A model generated the notes under the pieces. That model saw only the letters and a list, made by a program, of their open reading frames with translations, had not been told where the DNA came from and did not search any database. From Eutypa lata (taxonomy: Eukaryota > Ascomycota > Sordariomycetes > Xylariales > Diatrypaceae): 64,000 bases of DNA. The position numbers and the translations under genes are program-made. The stretch spans positions 3,720,001-3,784,000 of the forward strand of contig JAKULF010000004.1 in NCBI GenBank assembly GCA_022661535.1, written 5' to 3'. This document shows, one piece after another, positions 25,500 through 38,971 of this stretch (positions within the stretch are counted from its first letter, which is position 1; each line of letters opens with the position of its first letter).

Positions 25500-27183
25500 A
25501 TTATTAATTTTAAAAAATAAATAATAAAAAACGTAATTTAATATTAAAATAATTAAAAATTAAACAAAAATTAATTAAAGAAAGAAATAAATAAATAAAA
25601 AACAATATTTAAAATTTCTTAATACATTATTAAAAGAAAATACGAAAGAAATATATAAAATAAAACGATAAAATATATATTATATAAACTCTTTTTTTAA
25701 TATTTTTATCGTTTTAATTTATCGTAAATCGATTAAAAATTATTTAAATATTTACGAAAAATATATTAAAAAAATAAAAAGGTTTTATTTATATAAAAAA
25801 TAACAACATAAACGTAAAATAATTATTAAATTATCGATTATTTCGTTATAAAAATCGAATTTACCATTACGATTAAATAATATTTATTTATTTAATTAAT
25901 AATATATTATAATAAAAATCGAATTTATTATTTTTAAAATTAAAGGATTTAACGTTTTATTAATAAATTATATATATCGTTAATAGAAAATCGATAATTT
26001 AATAACGGTTTAAAAAATATTAAACGAAATAAATTATTATCGTTTTTATAATGTAACGTAAAATATATATTAAATAAAATTAATTAACGTTAAAATCTTA
26101 ATTTTTAATTTTTTAAATATTAACGTAAAATAATTTATATTTAACGAAATTAATTAATATTTATAATAAAATTAATCTTAACGTTTTTTTCGTTATTAAA
26201 AAATGGTTAATAATTATCGTTTTAAATATAATAAAGAATAACGTAAAAAGTAATATAAATAAATGTATTACGATTATAAATAAACGTAATATTAATAAAA
26301 TAAATTTAAAATTTAATAAACGATATAAATTAATCGAAATTTGAAAGTTTTACGATAAAACGTTAATAAAAAAACGACGATTAAAAATAATAAAGATTTT
26401 ATTAAATAATATTTAAATTTTAAAATCTTTAAACGACGAAAAAATTATAATTTAATTATAATTATAACGTTATGTTTAATTTTCGAAACATCGAAAATAA
26501 ATCGATTTTCTTTTAAAAATATTACGAAAAATAAAAATAATTTAACGAAAAACGATTAAATAACGATTATTTTTTATTATTTTAAACTTTAAAATAAATT
26601 TAATAAAATAAATATTAATTATAAAATCCGTAATTAATTAAATTAAATTACGTAAAATAATTAAAACTTAATTAATAATTAATCGTATAAAATTAAAAAA
26701 GATAAAAGAAATTTATAAGAGGTTTTTATTTTTATTTTAAATATAATAAACGTAAAGTAAATTATTAATTATTATAAAATTATTAATATAACGAATTAAA
26801 AAAATAAGATAAAATAAAAAATTATAATATTAATACAGTTTATTTAAAAAAATATTTTCGAAATTTAATTGATTATTAAAATTAATTTAAAATTAATAAT
26901 AATTTTATTTAATTTATTTATTAAAAACGTAAATTTAAGAAGAATTATTATAAAAAACATTAAATTAATATAAATTTAATAATTAAACGTAAGAAAAACG
27001 TAATAAATATTATTATAAATAATAAAGAATAATAAACGAATAACGAAAAAATAATAAACGAAAAAAATATTATAAAAGAATATTAAAATTTTTTAAAAAA
27101 AATGATTTATTTATAAAAAATATAATTTAAAACGAACGTAAAACGAACTATTATTATTTAAAATATTTAATAACGTTTAAAAA
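25500..27183 (+). other. Unclassified tail of gypsy-2
   Basis: RIPped purine-rich sequence between the integrase relic and element A4. It retains more CpG than its flanks (for example 26190-26520), as decayed coding regions do here, so an extra frame downstream of pol or a further nested element is possible. No domain recognised. Confidence 0.4.
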
Positions 27184-28142
27184 TATTATTTTAATCGAAA
27201 GTTATTTTATATTAAATTTAAATTATTTAATTATATTATTAATTTACGTAATTTAATTACGTTATTAAATATCGATTAATTACGTAATAGATATCTTAAA
27301 TATATATATTTATTATTATAATAACTTTTAATTAAATACATTTATTTCGAAAAACATATATATAATTTATAATTATAAATAATTAAATATATATATTTTT
27401 TCGGTTTATATATTTAACCTTTTTAAACTTAACTTTATTTAACTTTATAAACTTATAATCTTATAATTTATAATTTATAACTTATAAACTTATAACTTTA
27501 TAAGGTAATTAATTTATAAATCTTTAAATCTTTAAATTTATAATTTATAAACTTAAATAATTTAAGTAATATTATATTATATATTTATTTATTTATTAAT
27601 TACTTAACTTTTAATTTAAATAATAATAACTTTAATTATTTATTCTTAAAATTAATTATATATAAATAAATAAAGTATAAGTTTTTAATATAATTAATAT
27701 AATAAGTTTATAATATAATAATTAAATTTATAAATATAATAATTATAATTTAAAAGATTTAAGTTTAAATTTCGCTTAATAAAGGATAAAATTAAAAAAT
27801 TTAAATAATAATAAAACTTAAAATTTATAAATTTATAAACTTATAATTTATAAACTTATATATATAAAAAAAAGCGTTATAATTTAAAAGTAAATTATAA
27901 TAATAATATAAAACTTAATTGTACAATAACTTTCGATTAATTTTAATAACTTAATCGCTTTATACGTATAATAACTTTTAAATTCGAATTTTAATAAATT
28001 AAAGGTTTTTTTAAAAGTTAAGTTAATTATATTAATTTCTATTATATAATAAAAATTTTCCGCTTGAAAAAAAAAGGTTCTCGTAATTTATTTATAAGCG
28101 AAAGATTATATTCTTTTTTTTTCAAATGTAACGATTAAGAAA
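27184..28142 (-). mobile_element. Element A4: RIPped A copy inside gypsy-2
   Basis: Reverse-strand copy: tail at the left (CGAAAGTTATTTTATATT..., TACGTAATTTAATTACG), decayed array at 27430-27560 and 27810-27860, tRNA-like module at about 27690-27780, and head at the right (TTTTCCGCTTGAAAA, CAAATGTAACGATTAAG). It lies just upstream of the gypsy-2 3' LTR, so it inserted into that element. Confidence 0.8.
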
Positions 28143-28310
28143 AACTTTAATAATAATTATTAAAAATTATATATAAAATAATTATAATAATAATTTAAAA
28201 TATTATAATTATTAAATAATATATATATTATAATTAAAATTATAATATATTAAATTATTAAAAATTAATAATTAAAAGAAATATATAAAATATATATTTA
28301 TTTTAAAAAG

Positions 28311-28482
28311 TATAATTATTTAAAATACGTAATTTATAATTATATAATAATTTATAATTATTAAAGTATATAAAAAGGGTTTTATAATTAATTAAAATTA
28401 ATTCATTATATTTATTTTTCGAATTTATTTTATTATTATTTAATAATTATATTATAAATTTATAATTATTTATATTTTTATA
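28311..28482 (+). repeat. gypsy-2 3' LTR
   Basis: Partner of 21464-21648, slightly shorter through small deletions; the shared AAATACGTAATTTATAATTA segment anchors the match. Confidence 0.65.
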
Positions 28483-28874
28483 TAAATATTATAACGTTTT
28501 TAAAATAATATTTTCTTTAAAAATATTTTTAATATTTTATAAATATTTAAAAATATTTTAAAATTATATATTATTTTTAATATTATATTATTTTTATAAA
28601 TATATTATAATGATATTATAAATATATTAATAACGTATAATTTAATTTTTTATTTAAAATAAACTTTATTTATATTAATTCTTTTAAATAAATTAAATTA
28701 TATATTATAATTTTAATTTCCTTTTAACTTTCTTCGTTATCTTTTTAACGTTTCGTTATTATTATTTAATTATTATATTCTTAAATTTATATTTAAGTAA
28801 TTAAATTTAAAGAATCTTTTATATTAAATTATTTAAAATTTAATCGTAAAATTTAAAATAAAAATAAATTTAAT
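28483..28874. other. RIP-decayed spacer
   Basis: About 390 bp between gypsy-2 and the target-site duplication of copia-O. No feature seen. Confidence 0.6.
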
Positions 28875-28879
28875 ATTTT

Positions 28880-29000
28880 TATTAATAAATGTAATATATA
28901 TAATATGTAAATTATAAAGACTTAAAAGTTTATTATTATAAGTATAAAATAATAAAGGTTATATAAAATAATAAAGATAAAAGTTATATAATAAATTATA
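28880..29000 (+). repeat. copia-O 5' LTR (121 bp)
   Basis: Aligns with 42205-42334 from TATTAATAAAT to AAATTATA; the right copy has ~9 extra bases around 42250. Short for an LTR, but flanked by a matching 5-bp duplication. Confidence 0.75.
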
Positions 29001-31038
29001 ATTTTAAAGTATTTATATTATTTTTTAAAATATTAAGTTTTTTTATAATATTTATAAGATTTTAAAAGTTCGTATAAATTTTATAAAAATTTAATATATT
29101 AAATGTTTTTTTAATTTTATAATTTTGCATTTTATATATTTAAAACTTTAATATAATAATAATTTTTTAATTTTATAAATAAAAGAATTTTAAATAAAAT
29201 ATTTAAAGCGTAGTTAATTATTAATATAAACGATTTAATAATTTTAATTATAAGATTTAATAAGTAAATATTAAATTAATAAGTTAATAATATTAATGAA
29301 AAACCTTTAATTTTCGAAAGTTAATTAAAAAGTTAATAAAAATTAATTAATCTTTTTATTTAATAATGTTTTATATATAAAGGTTATATTAAGATATTAT
29401 AAATTTACAAGTTTAAAATTAAAAAATATTTTTATTTCGATAAATTAATATAATAAAAATTATATATTTTTTTAATATTTAAATTTAATATTTTCGGTAA
29501 AAAACTAAATGGATTTATATAATAAGCTTAATTAAAGGTATATATAAATATTATTTATTATTTTTAATATTAAATTCGTTATATTCATAACGTAAAAATT
29601 TAATAAATACGAAGAAATTATATAAATAATATACGAAAATAATTAAATATTAAAATAAAAACATATTTAAATAAACAAACTTAACGATATAATATAATTA
29701 ATTTTTAAAAAACTTAAAAAGTTTATATATAATATTAAAAATAATTAAAAAAGAAAATTTTAATTAAGGTATTTTAATGTTAAGAAAGAAGTTTATATTA
29801 TTATTTTTATTTTATTAATTTTAGCGATTTAAATCTTAAATTTATTTAATAATAAAAAAGTTAATATTATTAAATGTTTATGCGATTTTTTTAAAAAATA
29901 AAAGCGACGAATTTATAAACGTTCGTTATAAAAAACTTAAGTTTAAAAAGATTTCGCCGATAATTATTAATAAAAGCGATTACGATATTAACGTAAAAAA
30001 TGTTATTTTTTTATTTTTCGAATTAAAAAAGATAATGTAAAGTAAAAGCTTTTAAAGTTTTTTTAAAAAGTTTTAAAAAGATAAAAAGAAAAACGTATTA
30101 AGTTAAAAGTTTAAAAGTTAAAGAAAAAGTTTAAATAAAAAAAAAGTTATATTAATATTTAATTTAAGTAATTTAAATGATTTTTTATTATTAAGTTTAT
30201 TATTAAACTTATCGTTAAGTTTTAAATTAAAAGATTTAAGTTTAAATTTTAATATAAATTTTAATAACTTTAAAGAAAAAAAAAGATTTTTTAAAAAATC
30301 GATTAAATTAAAATCGAAAGTTAAGTTATTTAAAAAAAAAACGAAAAGAAATTAATAAAGAAATAAAATAAGTTTAAATTCGTTATTAATAAAAAGAATT
30401 ATCTTAAAAGTTACGATAATTAAAAGCGATAACGTAATGCTTTTATTTTATTTTTAATATAAATTAATTACGAAGAAAAAATAAATTTATCGAAAGAAAA
30501 TAAATTTAATTTTCGTTAAGTAAATTACGGTAATTTATAAGTTTAAATCGTTTAATATTATTCGAGAAATAATTAAAAAAAGCGTAATATTAAAAATATT
30601 TAAAAAGTTTTTTTCATTTTTAAAGAAAAATTTAATAACGATTATTTTAAAAGGATTTAATTAATTTATAATATAAAAGCGATAATTCTTTAATTTTTAT
30701 AATTAAGTTTTAAAAGTTTATAAAAAAAGTAAAGGAAATTAATATTAAAATTAATAATAATTAAGTTATTATAATGTTTTTTAAAATTATAAAAAGTAAA
30801 GTTAAAATTTAAATTAAGCGTATAAAAGGTTTATTATAATAAGTAAAAGATTATAATTTTTTAAATAGCTTTAAATAAGTTTAATAATAAGTTTCGTTAT
30901 AAAATTAATAATTATAAAAAAGATTAAAACGAAAAGAATAATAATAATAATAGTATTTATAATGTTTAAAGTAATAATTAAAAAGATAATCGTAATTTAT
31001 ATAATAAGTTTTTATAAAATAAAAATAAAAAGTTTTTA

Positions 31039-31080
31039 TATTTTAATTACGAAAAATATAATTATTTTATTAAAAAATAT
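31039..31080 (+). pseudogene. copia-O gag zinc-knuckle relic
   Basis: Fourteen codons read Y-F-N-Y-E-K-Y-N-Y-F-I-K-K-Y. Tyrosines fall exactly at the four metal positions of CX2CX4HX4C, as expected if TGY and CAY became TAY by RIP, and the E at position 5 is the usual G (GGA to GAA). The sequence then runs into CAA/AAT-rich DNA, now TAA and AAT repeats, so gag probably ended in a Gln/Asn-rich stretch. Nucleocapsid role inferred from the motif. Confidence 0.75.
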
Positions 31081-31120
31081 TAATTATTAAAAAATAATAA
31101 TAAAGAATTATAAAATTTCG

Positions 31121-31157
<37 letters not shown>
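31121..31157. repeat. (AAT)n microsatellite in the gag tail
   Basis: About 12 uninterrupted ATA/AAT units, followed to 31310 by lower-order repeats, including three copies of a 12-bp ATTAATTAAAAT unit at about 31262-31300. The small open frame at 31208-31393 is simply this low-complexity DNA read in a frame other than that of the zinc knuckle. Confidence 0.85.
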
Positions 31158-31158
<1 letters not shown>

Positions 31159-32699
31159 GAAAATAATAAAAACGAAAAAAGTAATTAAAATAATATTAAT
31201 AATAATAATGCTTAAGCGAATAATAAAGATAATAATTAAAATAACGATTAAAGTAATAATTAAAATATTAATTAAAATATTAATTAAAATATTAATTAAA
31301 TTTAAAAACGAAAATTATAAAAATAATTATGATTATATTATTTTAAACGTTATAAAAAAACGTATAAAAAGATTAAAAAAGATAATTATTTAATTATAAT
31401 TAATTGAAATATTTTAAAAGTATTATATAAATGATATATTATAATATTTAAAAATGTAATATATACGAAGTAAAAAAAGGCTTTAATAAAGTTAAAAGGT
31501 GTTAAAGATAATGTTAAAAAAGTATAAAGTTTTAAAAGTTTAAAAAAAAAAGTTAAATTTAATATAAAGATTATAATGTTATAAATTTATTTAATATTAA
31601 TTTAACGTAACGAAGTATTATTTAATGTTAATTTAAACGTATATATCGTAAATAGTTTAATTATATTTCGTTAATTAATAATAAAATAAATTAAAAAAAA
31701 ATATTTATTAATATTAATGTTAATGTTATATTTATAAAAGTAATTAACGAAATAAATTAAATGCTTGTTACTTTTAATAAAAAACGTATTAATATAAAAA
31801 CGAAGCATATTTTTTTCGTAAAAAACTTTTTAATTAATATTTTTTTAAAAAATGTTTTAAGTAATGTTTTTATTATTATTAAGGTAAAAAAACGAGAATT
31901 TTCATTATAAGAATAGGAATTATTTAAATTAAAAATTAAAAAATATGTAAAATAAAAAGATATATTAAAGAATTTAAATAATATAAAGAATTTTAATATT
32001 TATGATTAAAAGTAATAACAAACGATAAAGTTCGAATAAATAACGAGTTTATAAAGAAGTTTATTTTATAATATAAAAAATTATATTATTTTAATATTAA
32101 AAGATATTAATATACGTTTTAAAAATATAAAAGCTTTTTTTTATACGATATACGATTTAATTAAAATAAAGAAATATATATCGAAAAATATTTAAATAAA
32201 AAAAGTATTTAAAAAGGATTACATAATATAATATAAATATAATATAATTTATTTCGATTAAAAGTAATTTATATTATAACTTTATTATCGATAACTTTAT
32301 TAAAATAAAAATATTTAATATAATAAAAACGAAGAATTTCGTTTAAAAATACTTTATAAGTTATATTTAAAATGTAATTAATAAGTTAAGCGTTTAATTA
32401 TTTTAAAAAAAAAGTTATAAAAATATTTCATTTAAATAAAAAATATAAATTCGGAATAATTAAAATCGAAACATTTTATAACGAACGTAATATTAAAATT
32501 TAATAATTATTTTTATATAATTAATATTAAAATAAAGTTATTAAATAAGTTATCGAATTTATATAAAAAAAGTAAAAGTTATATGTTTATAAATAAAAGA
32601 ATTTATATATTTTTAAAATCAAGTTATAATAATTATAATTAAAATTATTAATAAAATTACTTAATTATTAATAAATAAATAAACTTTAAAAGAGTTACA

Positions 32700-32830
32700 T
32701 AAAAAAGAAATAAATTTAAATACACTTTATAAATTAAAATATAATAATTTCTTTATTTTTAAATTATAATGTATCGTTTTAATAAATAAAAACAAACGAA
32801 TTAAATTCGAACATTTATTCGTTTAAAAAG
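32700..32830 (+). pseudogene. copia integrase C-terminal relic
   Basis: From 32770 the frame reads C-I-V-L-I-N-K-N-K-R-I-K-F-E-H-L-F. This matches the block after the copia integrase core (GCxAYVxIxKxxRxKFxxxS), preceded by E-L-H-K-K-E-I-N-L-N-T-L-Y-K-L, as in KPxLSHLRxFG. It is in the same frame as the zinc knuckle. Confidence 0.65.
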
Positions 32831-33479
32831 TAAAAAAATATAACGAAATTAAAGAAATCTTTAAATTTAAAAAAAATATAATACGTTTGTTATTTTAATA
32901 CGTATAAAAACGATTACGTTATCGATTTAATTAAAAGAATAAAAAAGTTAAAATAAAAAATAATAACGATAATATAATTTCGAAATACGAAATTAATAAA
33001 AAAGATAAAAATAACTTCATTAAACGAAAAAAAGTTTAATTAAAAAAAAAAAACTTAAACTTTATATTTATAAAGTTATATTAAAAGATTTTATAATAAT
33101 AAATAAATTAATCAAAATATTATTAATTTAAAAAGGCGAATTAAATATAAAAAATAATAATTCGTTAAACGAAAATTTAAATTTTAAACGTAAAATGTAA
33201 AGTTTAAGTTTTTATTATATTTTTAACTTTAATTTAAAATTTAATTTTTTTTAAAAAATTTATAAATTAATTAAAAAAACGATAAATAATAATTATTTCT
33301 TTTTAATAAAAGTTTTAATAAAAGTTAAACGTAAATTATAAATTAAAGTTATTTATAAAAAAAATAAAACTTAAATAAAAGATTTTTCTTTTTATTTTAT
33401 TATTAAAAATGATATATAAATATTTAATTAATAAAAAATAAAATTTACGAAAAAATATATATTTATATTAAAAGATTTA

Positions 33480-33960
33480 TATAAAAAAAAGAAATCGATT
33501 ATAATAAAATTAATATAATAATTATAAAAGCGATATATTAAAAAATCTTTATAATTTTAATAACTTTTCTTAATTAATATATTATATAAATAAATTTTAT
33601 AATAATTAATTTAAACGATAAATTATAAAAAATAAGTTTTTTAAAAATAATTTTTATATTAAAGAAATATTTTAAAGTATATTTAATAAAAATAAAAATA
33701 TGTAAATATAATTTAAATTATATTATTTATTTAATAAATTTATTATATAAATTTAAATAAATAAAAATAATTTAATAAAAGCAAGTAAAGGTTATATTAA
33801 AAAAGTTTAATTTCGTTTTATTAATTTCGAATAATATTTTTTATATTAACGATTTTTTATTATTTAAATTAAATTTAAATTAATTATGAAAATTAATTAA
33901 AATTATAATTTTTAAAATATTTATTACGAATTTAAATATAATAAATTAACTTTTAAACGT
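33480..33960 (+). pseudogene. copia-O reverse transcriptase relic
   Basis: An I-D-Y-N-K-I segment at about 33498-33515 (copia GxDYxExFAPVVK), then I-N-F-I-I-I-N-L-N-D-K-L (MDVKTAFLNGxL). The catalytic motif at 33842-33853 reads Y-I-N-D (YxDD with the first D lost), followed by F-L-L-F. Downstream, S-L-F-N-Y-stop-K-H-I-K-R-F-L-stop-Y-L-K-D-I-F-N at about 34232-34294 is the NNPSxxHWxAxKRIxRYLKGTxN block before RNase H. Small frameshifts and stops; inactive. Confidence 0.8.
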
Positions 33961-34340
33961 TCGAATAATTAAATCGATAAATAACGAAAATGTTTAATTA
34001 AATTAATAATAATATATTAATAAGTTTTTTAAAAATATAAAATTTTATAATAAAAAATTTATATATATTTTCTTTATAATAAATTATAAAAAAAAGATAT
34101 TTATTATAAAAAAAGTAATAAAATAAAAAAAAAATATTTAAATACGTAAATTTAATAAATAAATTTAACTTTTTTAATTATATTAATAAATTTAATACGG
34201 TTTATATAATATTTATATAAATAAAGTTTATAAATAATTCTTTATTTAATTATTAAAAGCATATTAAAAGATTTCTTTAATATTTAAAAGATATATTTAA
34301 TATATTTTTTATTATCGAAAATTAAATAAAAAATATAATT

Positions 34341-34345
34341 ATTAT
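34341..34345. other. Target-site duplication ATTAT (left)
   Basis: ATTAT immediately left of the copia-I1 LTR and again at 41106-41110 immediately right of it. Five bases is the usual copia duplication. ATTAT is common in such AT-rich DNA, but the resumed reading frame independently confirms the insertion site. Confidence 0.7.
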
Positions 34346-34560
34346 TATTAAAATAAACGAATAAATATTAATTTTAAATAATTTTCGAAAAATAAAATAT
34401 ATATTATTATTTTAAAAGGTTTAAATTAATTTAATTATAAGTTTAAATTATATATTAATCTTTATATATTAAAAATTATACGTAATATCTTAAGATATTT
34501 TTTATATTTAATTTTTTATTATTATTATAAATCGTTATTAAAGTATTTTATTTATTAATA
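34346..34560 (-). repeat. copia-I1 3' LTR (215 bp)
   Basis: Pairs with 40891-41105. On the minus strand it starts TATTAATAAATAAAATA (TG before RIP) and ends in TTTTAATA. The opening TATTAATAAAT is the same as in the copia-O LTR, so the two families are related. Confidence 0.85.
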
Positions 34561-35484
34561 TATTTTTTTATATTAATAAACGGTTAATTTTTTTAAAAAT
34601 TTAAAAAGTTTAAAAGATTAATTTATAAATTTATTAAAATTAAACTTTTAATTTTCGTATTTATTTTCGTTATTTAATTATTTAATTATCGGTTTTATTT
34701 ATATTATAATATTAATAATTTTATTTATATATATATATTCGAAGTTAAATTAAGTTATTATTTATTAATAAACTTTTTAATTTTATATATAAAATTTATA
34801 AAATTATTAATTAATACGTTATTAATTATATAAAGCGAAATAAAATCCAAAATCTTTAATTTTAAAAATAACGAAAAACTTTAATTAAAAATTCTTAATT
34901 ATTAATTTTTTTATATTATATATTATAAATATTAAAAAATAATAATTAATAAAAACGAATTTATTTCATAAAAGTTAAATTAATTTAAAAGTTATTTTAA
35001 ATTTTTCGAATTAAATATTAAAAAGAAAAATTTTCGAATTAAATAAATATAATAATCGTAAAAAAATATCGCGATAATATAAAATTTTAAAAAATAACGA
35101 TTTTTTTATAACGAAAATTCAATAACTAGAATTTTTTCATTATTTTAATTAATTTAATTTTTTTATTAATTAATATATTTTTAAATTTTTAAATTAATTT
35201 TTGAATTAATTTTAAATTTAATTTCGTTATGAATTTGCCGAAAGCTTTTTAATTAAAAAGTTTAATAAAATTATTTATTAAGTTTTTATTCGTTTTAATG
35301 TATTAAATTTTAATGTAATTATTATTAATTTTTTAACGTATATAATAATAATCGATTTAAATATAACGTTTTTTTAAAAATATTATAAATTCTTTTTTAA
35401 TATATTTATATTATTTTATAATAAAATAATAAGTTTTTTAAATATTAAATTAAGTTTTTATAAAACAAATTTAATATTAATTAT

Positions 35485-35530
35485 TTTTATTATTATAATA
35501 TTTAAAGTTATATATTTAGTTTTCGTTATA
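35485..35530 (-). pseudogene. copia-I1 RNase H C-terminal relic
   Basis: From 35526 downwards the minus strand reads T-K-T-K-Y-I-T-L-N, matching the S(S)TEAEYIALS block near the end of copia RNase H (E to K and A to T are G to A changes). The same block is at about 54730-54781 in copia-I2. Confidence 0.7.
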
Positions 35531-35929
35531 TAATAAAAATATTTATTATATAAAATATATCATTTATAATTAATTTATTTATATGAAAATTATTATTATA
35601 ATTAAAATTTATTACTTTAAATAATTTAAAATTATTATATTTATAATATAAATATTTTTTATTTAAAGTTTAATATTAAATTAATAAGTTTATAATATTA
35701 TTTATATAAATTAAATTTAAATAAACGTTATATAAATAGTATCGAATTTAATTACGTAATTTAAAAAATTAAATTTTTTCATTAAATTTATATATTTAAA
35801 CGTTTTATTTTTAATAATAATTCTTTAATTTTAAATTATATATTATTTATAATTTAAAATTAATAAAGTAAATAACAATTTTATATTATTTATATTTATT
35901 ATTCGAAATAACTTTTTAATATATCATTA

Positions 35930-36130
35930 TTAATTTAAGCAAATATTATTAATAAAATTTAACTTAATAATATAAATATTTAAAAATTAATTAATTTCGT
36001 TTAAGTTTTTAATAATAATTATTTTATTAATAATTTTCGTAATTTTCGTAAAACGTTTTTTATTTATATTAAATAATAAAAAGTTATTAATATATAAAGT
36101 TATAATATTATTTATTTTAAAATTTAAATA
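35930..36130 (-). pseudogene. copia-I1 reverse transcriptase relic
   Basis: Minus strand: L-Y-I-N-N-F-L-L-F-N with Y at 36094-36092 and N-N at 36088-36083, followed by K-R-F-T-K-I, then I-I-I-K-N-L-N-E-I-N. This is the copia YVDDxLLFG block and, about 25 residues later, the (F)xMKDLGEIN block in the same frame without a stop. Both catalytic aspartates are asparagine (GAY to AAY), which alone would abolish polymerase activity. Confidence 0.82.
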
Positions 36131-38929
36131 AATAATATCGTTTAATATTAAAATTATAAAATTTAATTATTTTAAAAAAAAATTTTTTATTTATTAATTT
36201 ATATTAATTTATTTAAATTTATATAAAAGATTTATTAATTAAATAATATAATTTAAATTATATTTTAAAAAAAATTTAAAATATATATTAAAATTCTTTA
36301 TAATAATAAAAATATTTTTATAAATAATTCTTTTTTAATTTATTAATAAAATATATTATAATAAAATTTCTTTATATAATATATTAATTATATAAAATTA
36401 CGAAAATTATAAAAATTCGTTAATATATAACTTAAATTATAATTATAATAATTTCGTTATAATTAATATTTTTTCGTTATATAAATCTTTTTATATATAT
36501 ATAAAATTTTAACTTTTTAAAATTATTTATTAATATAAATCTTTTTTCGTAATATTTATATAACGTTTATTAAATATTTATATATTATTTCAATTAATAA
36601 AATAAATTTTAATAAATTTTAATTAATATTTTTTAATATTTTTATAAATATTATTTTTATTTATAAATTCTTTTTAAAACTTATTAAAAAAACTTTTAAT
36701 AACGAATTGTTTTTAAATATTATTATTATTAATTTATATATTTTTATATATTTAAAAAAGTTTAATATTTTATAAATTTTTTAAAAAATATTATATCGTT
36801 TTTTTAAAATAAAAACATTATTTATATATAAAAATAAATTTATATTATTATTTTAAAAAGGTTATTAAAACTTATAAATTTACGTTTTTAATAGTTTATA
36901 ATAATATTAATAATAAAATTAAATTTAAAATTAAATTTATTAACATTTTCGTTTTTTTTAATAAATTATAATTATAATTTTAAAATGTTTTTTTAAAACA
37001 TTATATATATAAAATTTAAAAATTCTTTTTTAAAAAATTACATTTATATTTAATAAATTATTTTTTATTTTTTTATTTATTTCGTTATTAAATATAACAT
37101 TATTATTATCGTTTTAAATATTAACTTTTTTATTATTAATTTAATAATAAATTTATTTTTAAATTTATTTCGAAATTAATTAAATAATATTTTTTAAATT
37201 AAAAAAATATTTAATTTTATAATTTTTTTTATTATAATATAAAAAATTATAAAAAAAAGTTTTTTTTATTAATTACATAATATAATTTTTTTTTCGTATT
37301 TTAAAAAAATAATTTTTATTTTTTAATTAATTAATTATTTAAATTAAACTTTTTTTTAATTAATAAATATAATATAATATAATTTTAAAATATATAAATA
37401 TTTATAACGAAATAAATAATTATCGTTAAAATTTAAACTTTTTTAATAAATTTTTATAAAAATTATATTTTTAATTAATAATTATTTTAATAATTATTTT
37501 TATAACGTAATTTTAAAAATATATAAAAGTTTTTATTTAAATTATAAAAATTTTAATTTCGTTTTATATAAATTTAATAATACATTTTATAACTTTATTT
37601 TAATATTAATTATAAAATAATAATAATTAAAATTTAATATTACTTTTTTATAAAATTTATTTATTTTAAATATATTAAATTTTTATTTATTATTTAATTT
37701 TAAAATTTATTTTTTTTTCATTAAAAAATTATTTAATAAAATATTAAATTATTTTTTTAATATAATTTTATAAATATTATTAAATATTATTTTTCATTTT
37801 TATCGATTTTATATTATAATATTAATTATAATTTTTAATTATTTAATTATTTAATTATAATATAAATTATTATTTAATAATATAAATTATATTATATTTA
37901 TATTATATTATATAATTTTATTTATATAAATTATTTTTTAAACGTTTTTTAATAAAGACTTTTAAATTTTTATTATATTATAAACCGTATAAAATAAAAC
38001 TTTAATAATTTCGAATTTTAAATTTATATTATAAAATTAATAATATTATAAAATAATTTTTTTTATAATTTTTTATTTATTATAATTTTTTCGATATTAT
38101 TAAATTTAAATATTATATATTAAAAAATACTTAATTTATTATTATTATTTTTTAATATATATTTTTATTTATTATTATTAATTTTAAATTTAAATATATT
38201 AAAAATTTATAATAAAAACTTTTATTTTTTTATATTAATTATTATAAAAAAGATTTATTTAATAATTTTAAAATGTTATAATATAAATAATTACTTTTTT
38301 AATCTTATATTTCGTTAAAAAATATTTTAAATAAAAACTTTTTAATAATTAAAATATATAATATTATTAAATTTAAACGAAATTTATTAAATTTAATTAA
38401 TTATTATATAATAATATTAATAATAAAACGGCTTTTTTAATATTTTTAATTATATTTTTAATTAAATCGTTAAAATTATTAATAATATTAATATTTAAAT
38501 TATTATTTTATAATAATTAATTTTTTATATTATTTATAAAATATATTTAAAAAAATTTTATTTAATAAATAATAATCGTAATGTTTAAAACATTTTTTAT
38601 ACGATTTTTTTAATATTTTCTTTATTTTTAACGTTTTTTTATTTTATAAAAATTAAAATTATAATACTTTTTAATTTAATTTATTAATATATAATATTAA
38701 AAATTAATTTATTATATTATTTAAATAAATTTTTTAATATATTTCGTTTTATAAAAATAATAATTAAAAAAATAAAACTTTTATATATATTTTTAAATTT
38801 AACCGAAATTATTAAATCGTTAAATTTCATTAAATAATTATAATTATTATAACCGTTATTATTATTAATAACTTTATTTTTATTTTTATTTTTACTTTTA
38901 TTATTATCGTTTTTTCGTTTTTCGTTTTT

Positions 38930-38971
38930 ATAATATCGAAATATATATTTATATTCGTTATAATTAAAATA
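38930..38971 (-). pseudogene. copia-I1 gag zinc-knuckle relic
   Basis: Fourteen codons on the minus strand from 38971: Y-F-N-Y-N-E-Y-K-Y-I-F-R-Y-Y, with Y at positions 1, 4, 9 and 14 of CX2CX4HX4C. In copia-I2 (58285-58244) the same positions are Y, and the last codon is TAC, so the original final Cys was TGC there. Confidence 0.78.

Larger units (their letters stand above)
21464..28482 (+). mobile_element. gypsy-2: RIPped Ty3/gypsy retrotransposon with LTRs
   Basis: Flanked by a direct repeat (21464-21648 and 28311-28482) and carrying, on the + strand in the expected order, Ty3/gypsy reverse transcriptase (23110-23475) and integrase core end (about 25061-25135). Reading frames shift between motifs and carry many stops. 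The interior includes an A copy (27184-28142, - strand) just before the 3' LTR; without it the element is ~6.06 kb. I see no clear target-site duplication. The 1.7 kb after the integrase (25500-27183) is long for a 3' region and holds purine-rich sequence I cannot classify. Confidence 0.75.

Noticed and set aside
21464..28482. Target-site duplication for gypsy-2
   Set aside because: Bases flanking the two LTRs do not match at any boundary I tried within the few bases of uncertainty.
31208..31393. 61-codon + strand open frame of Ile/Lys repeats
   Set aside because: Low-complexity AAT/ATTAAA repeats in the decayed gag tail of copia-O, in a different frame from the zinc-knuckle relic.
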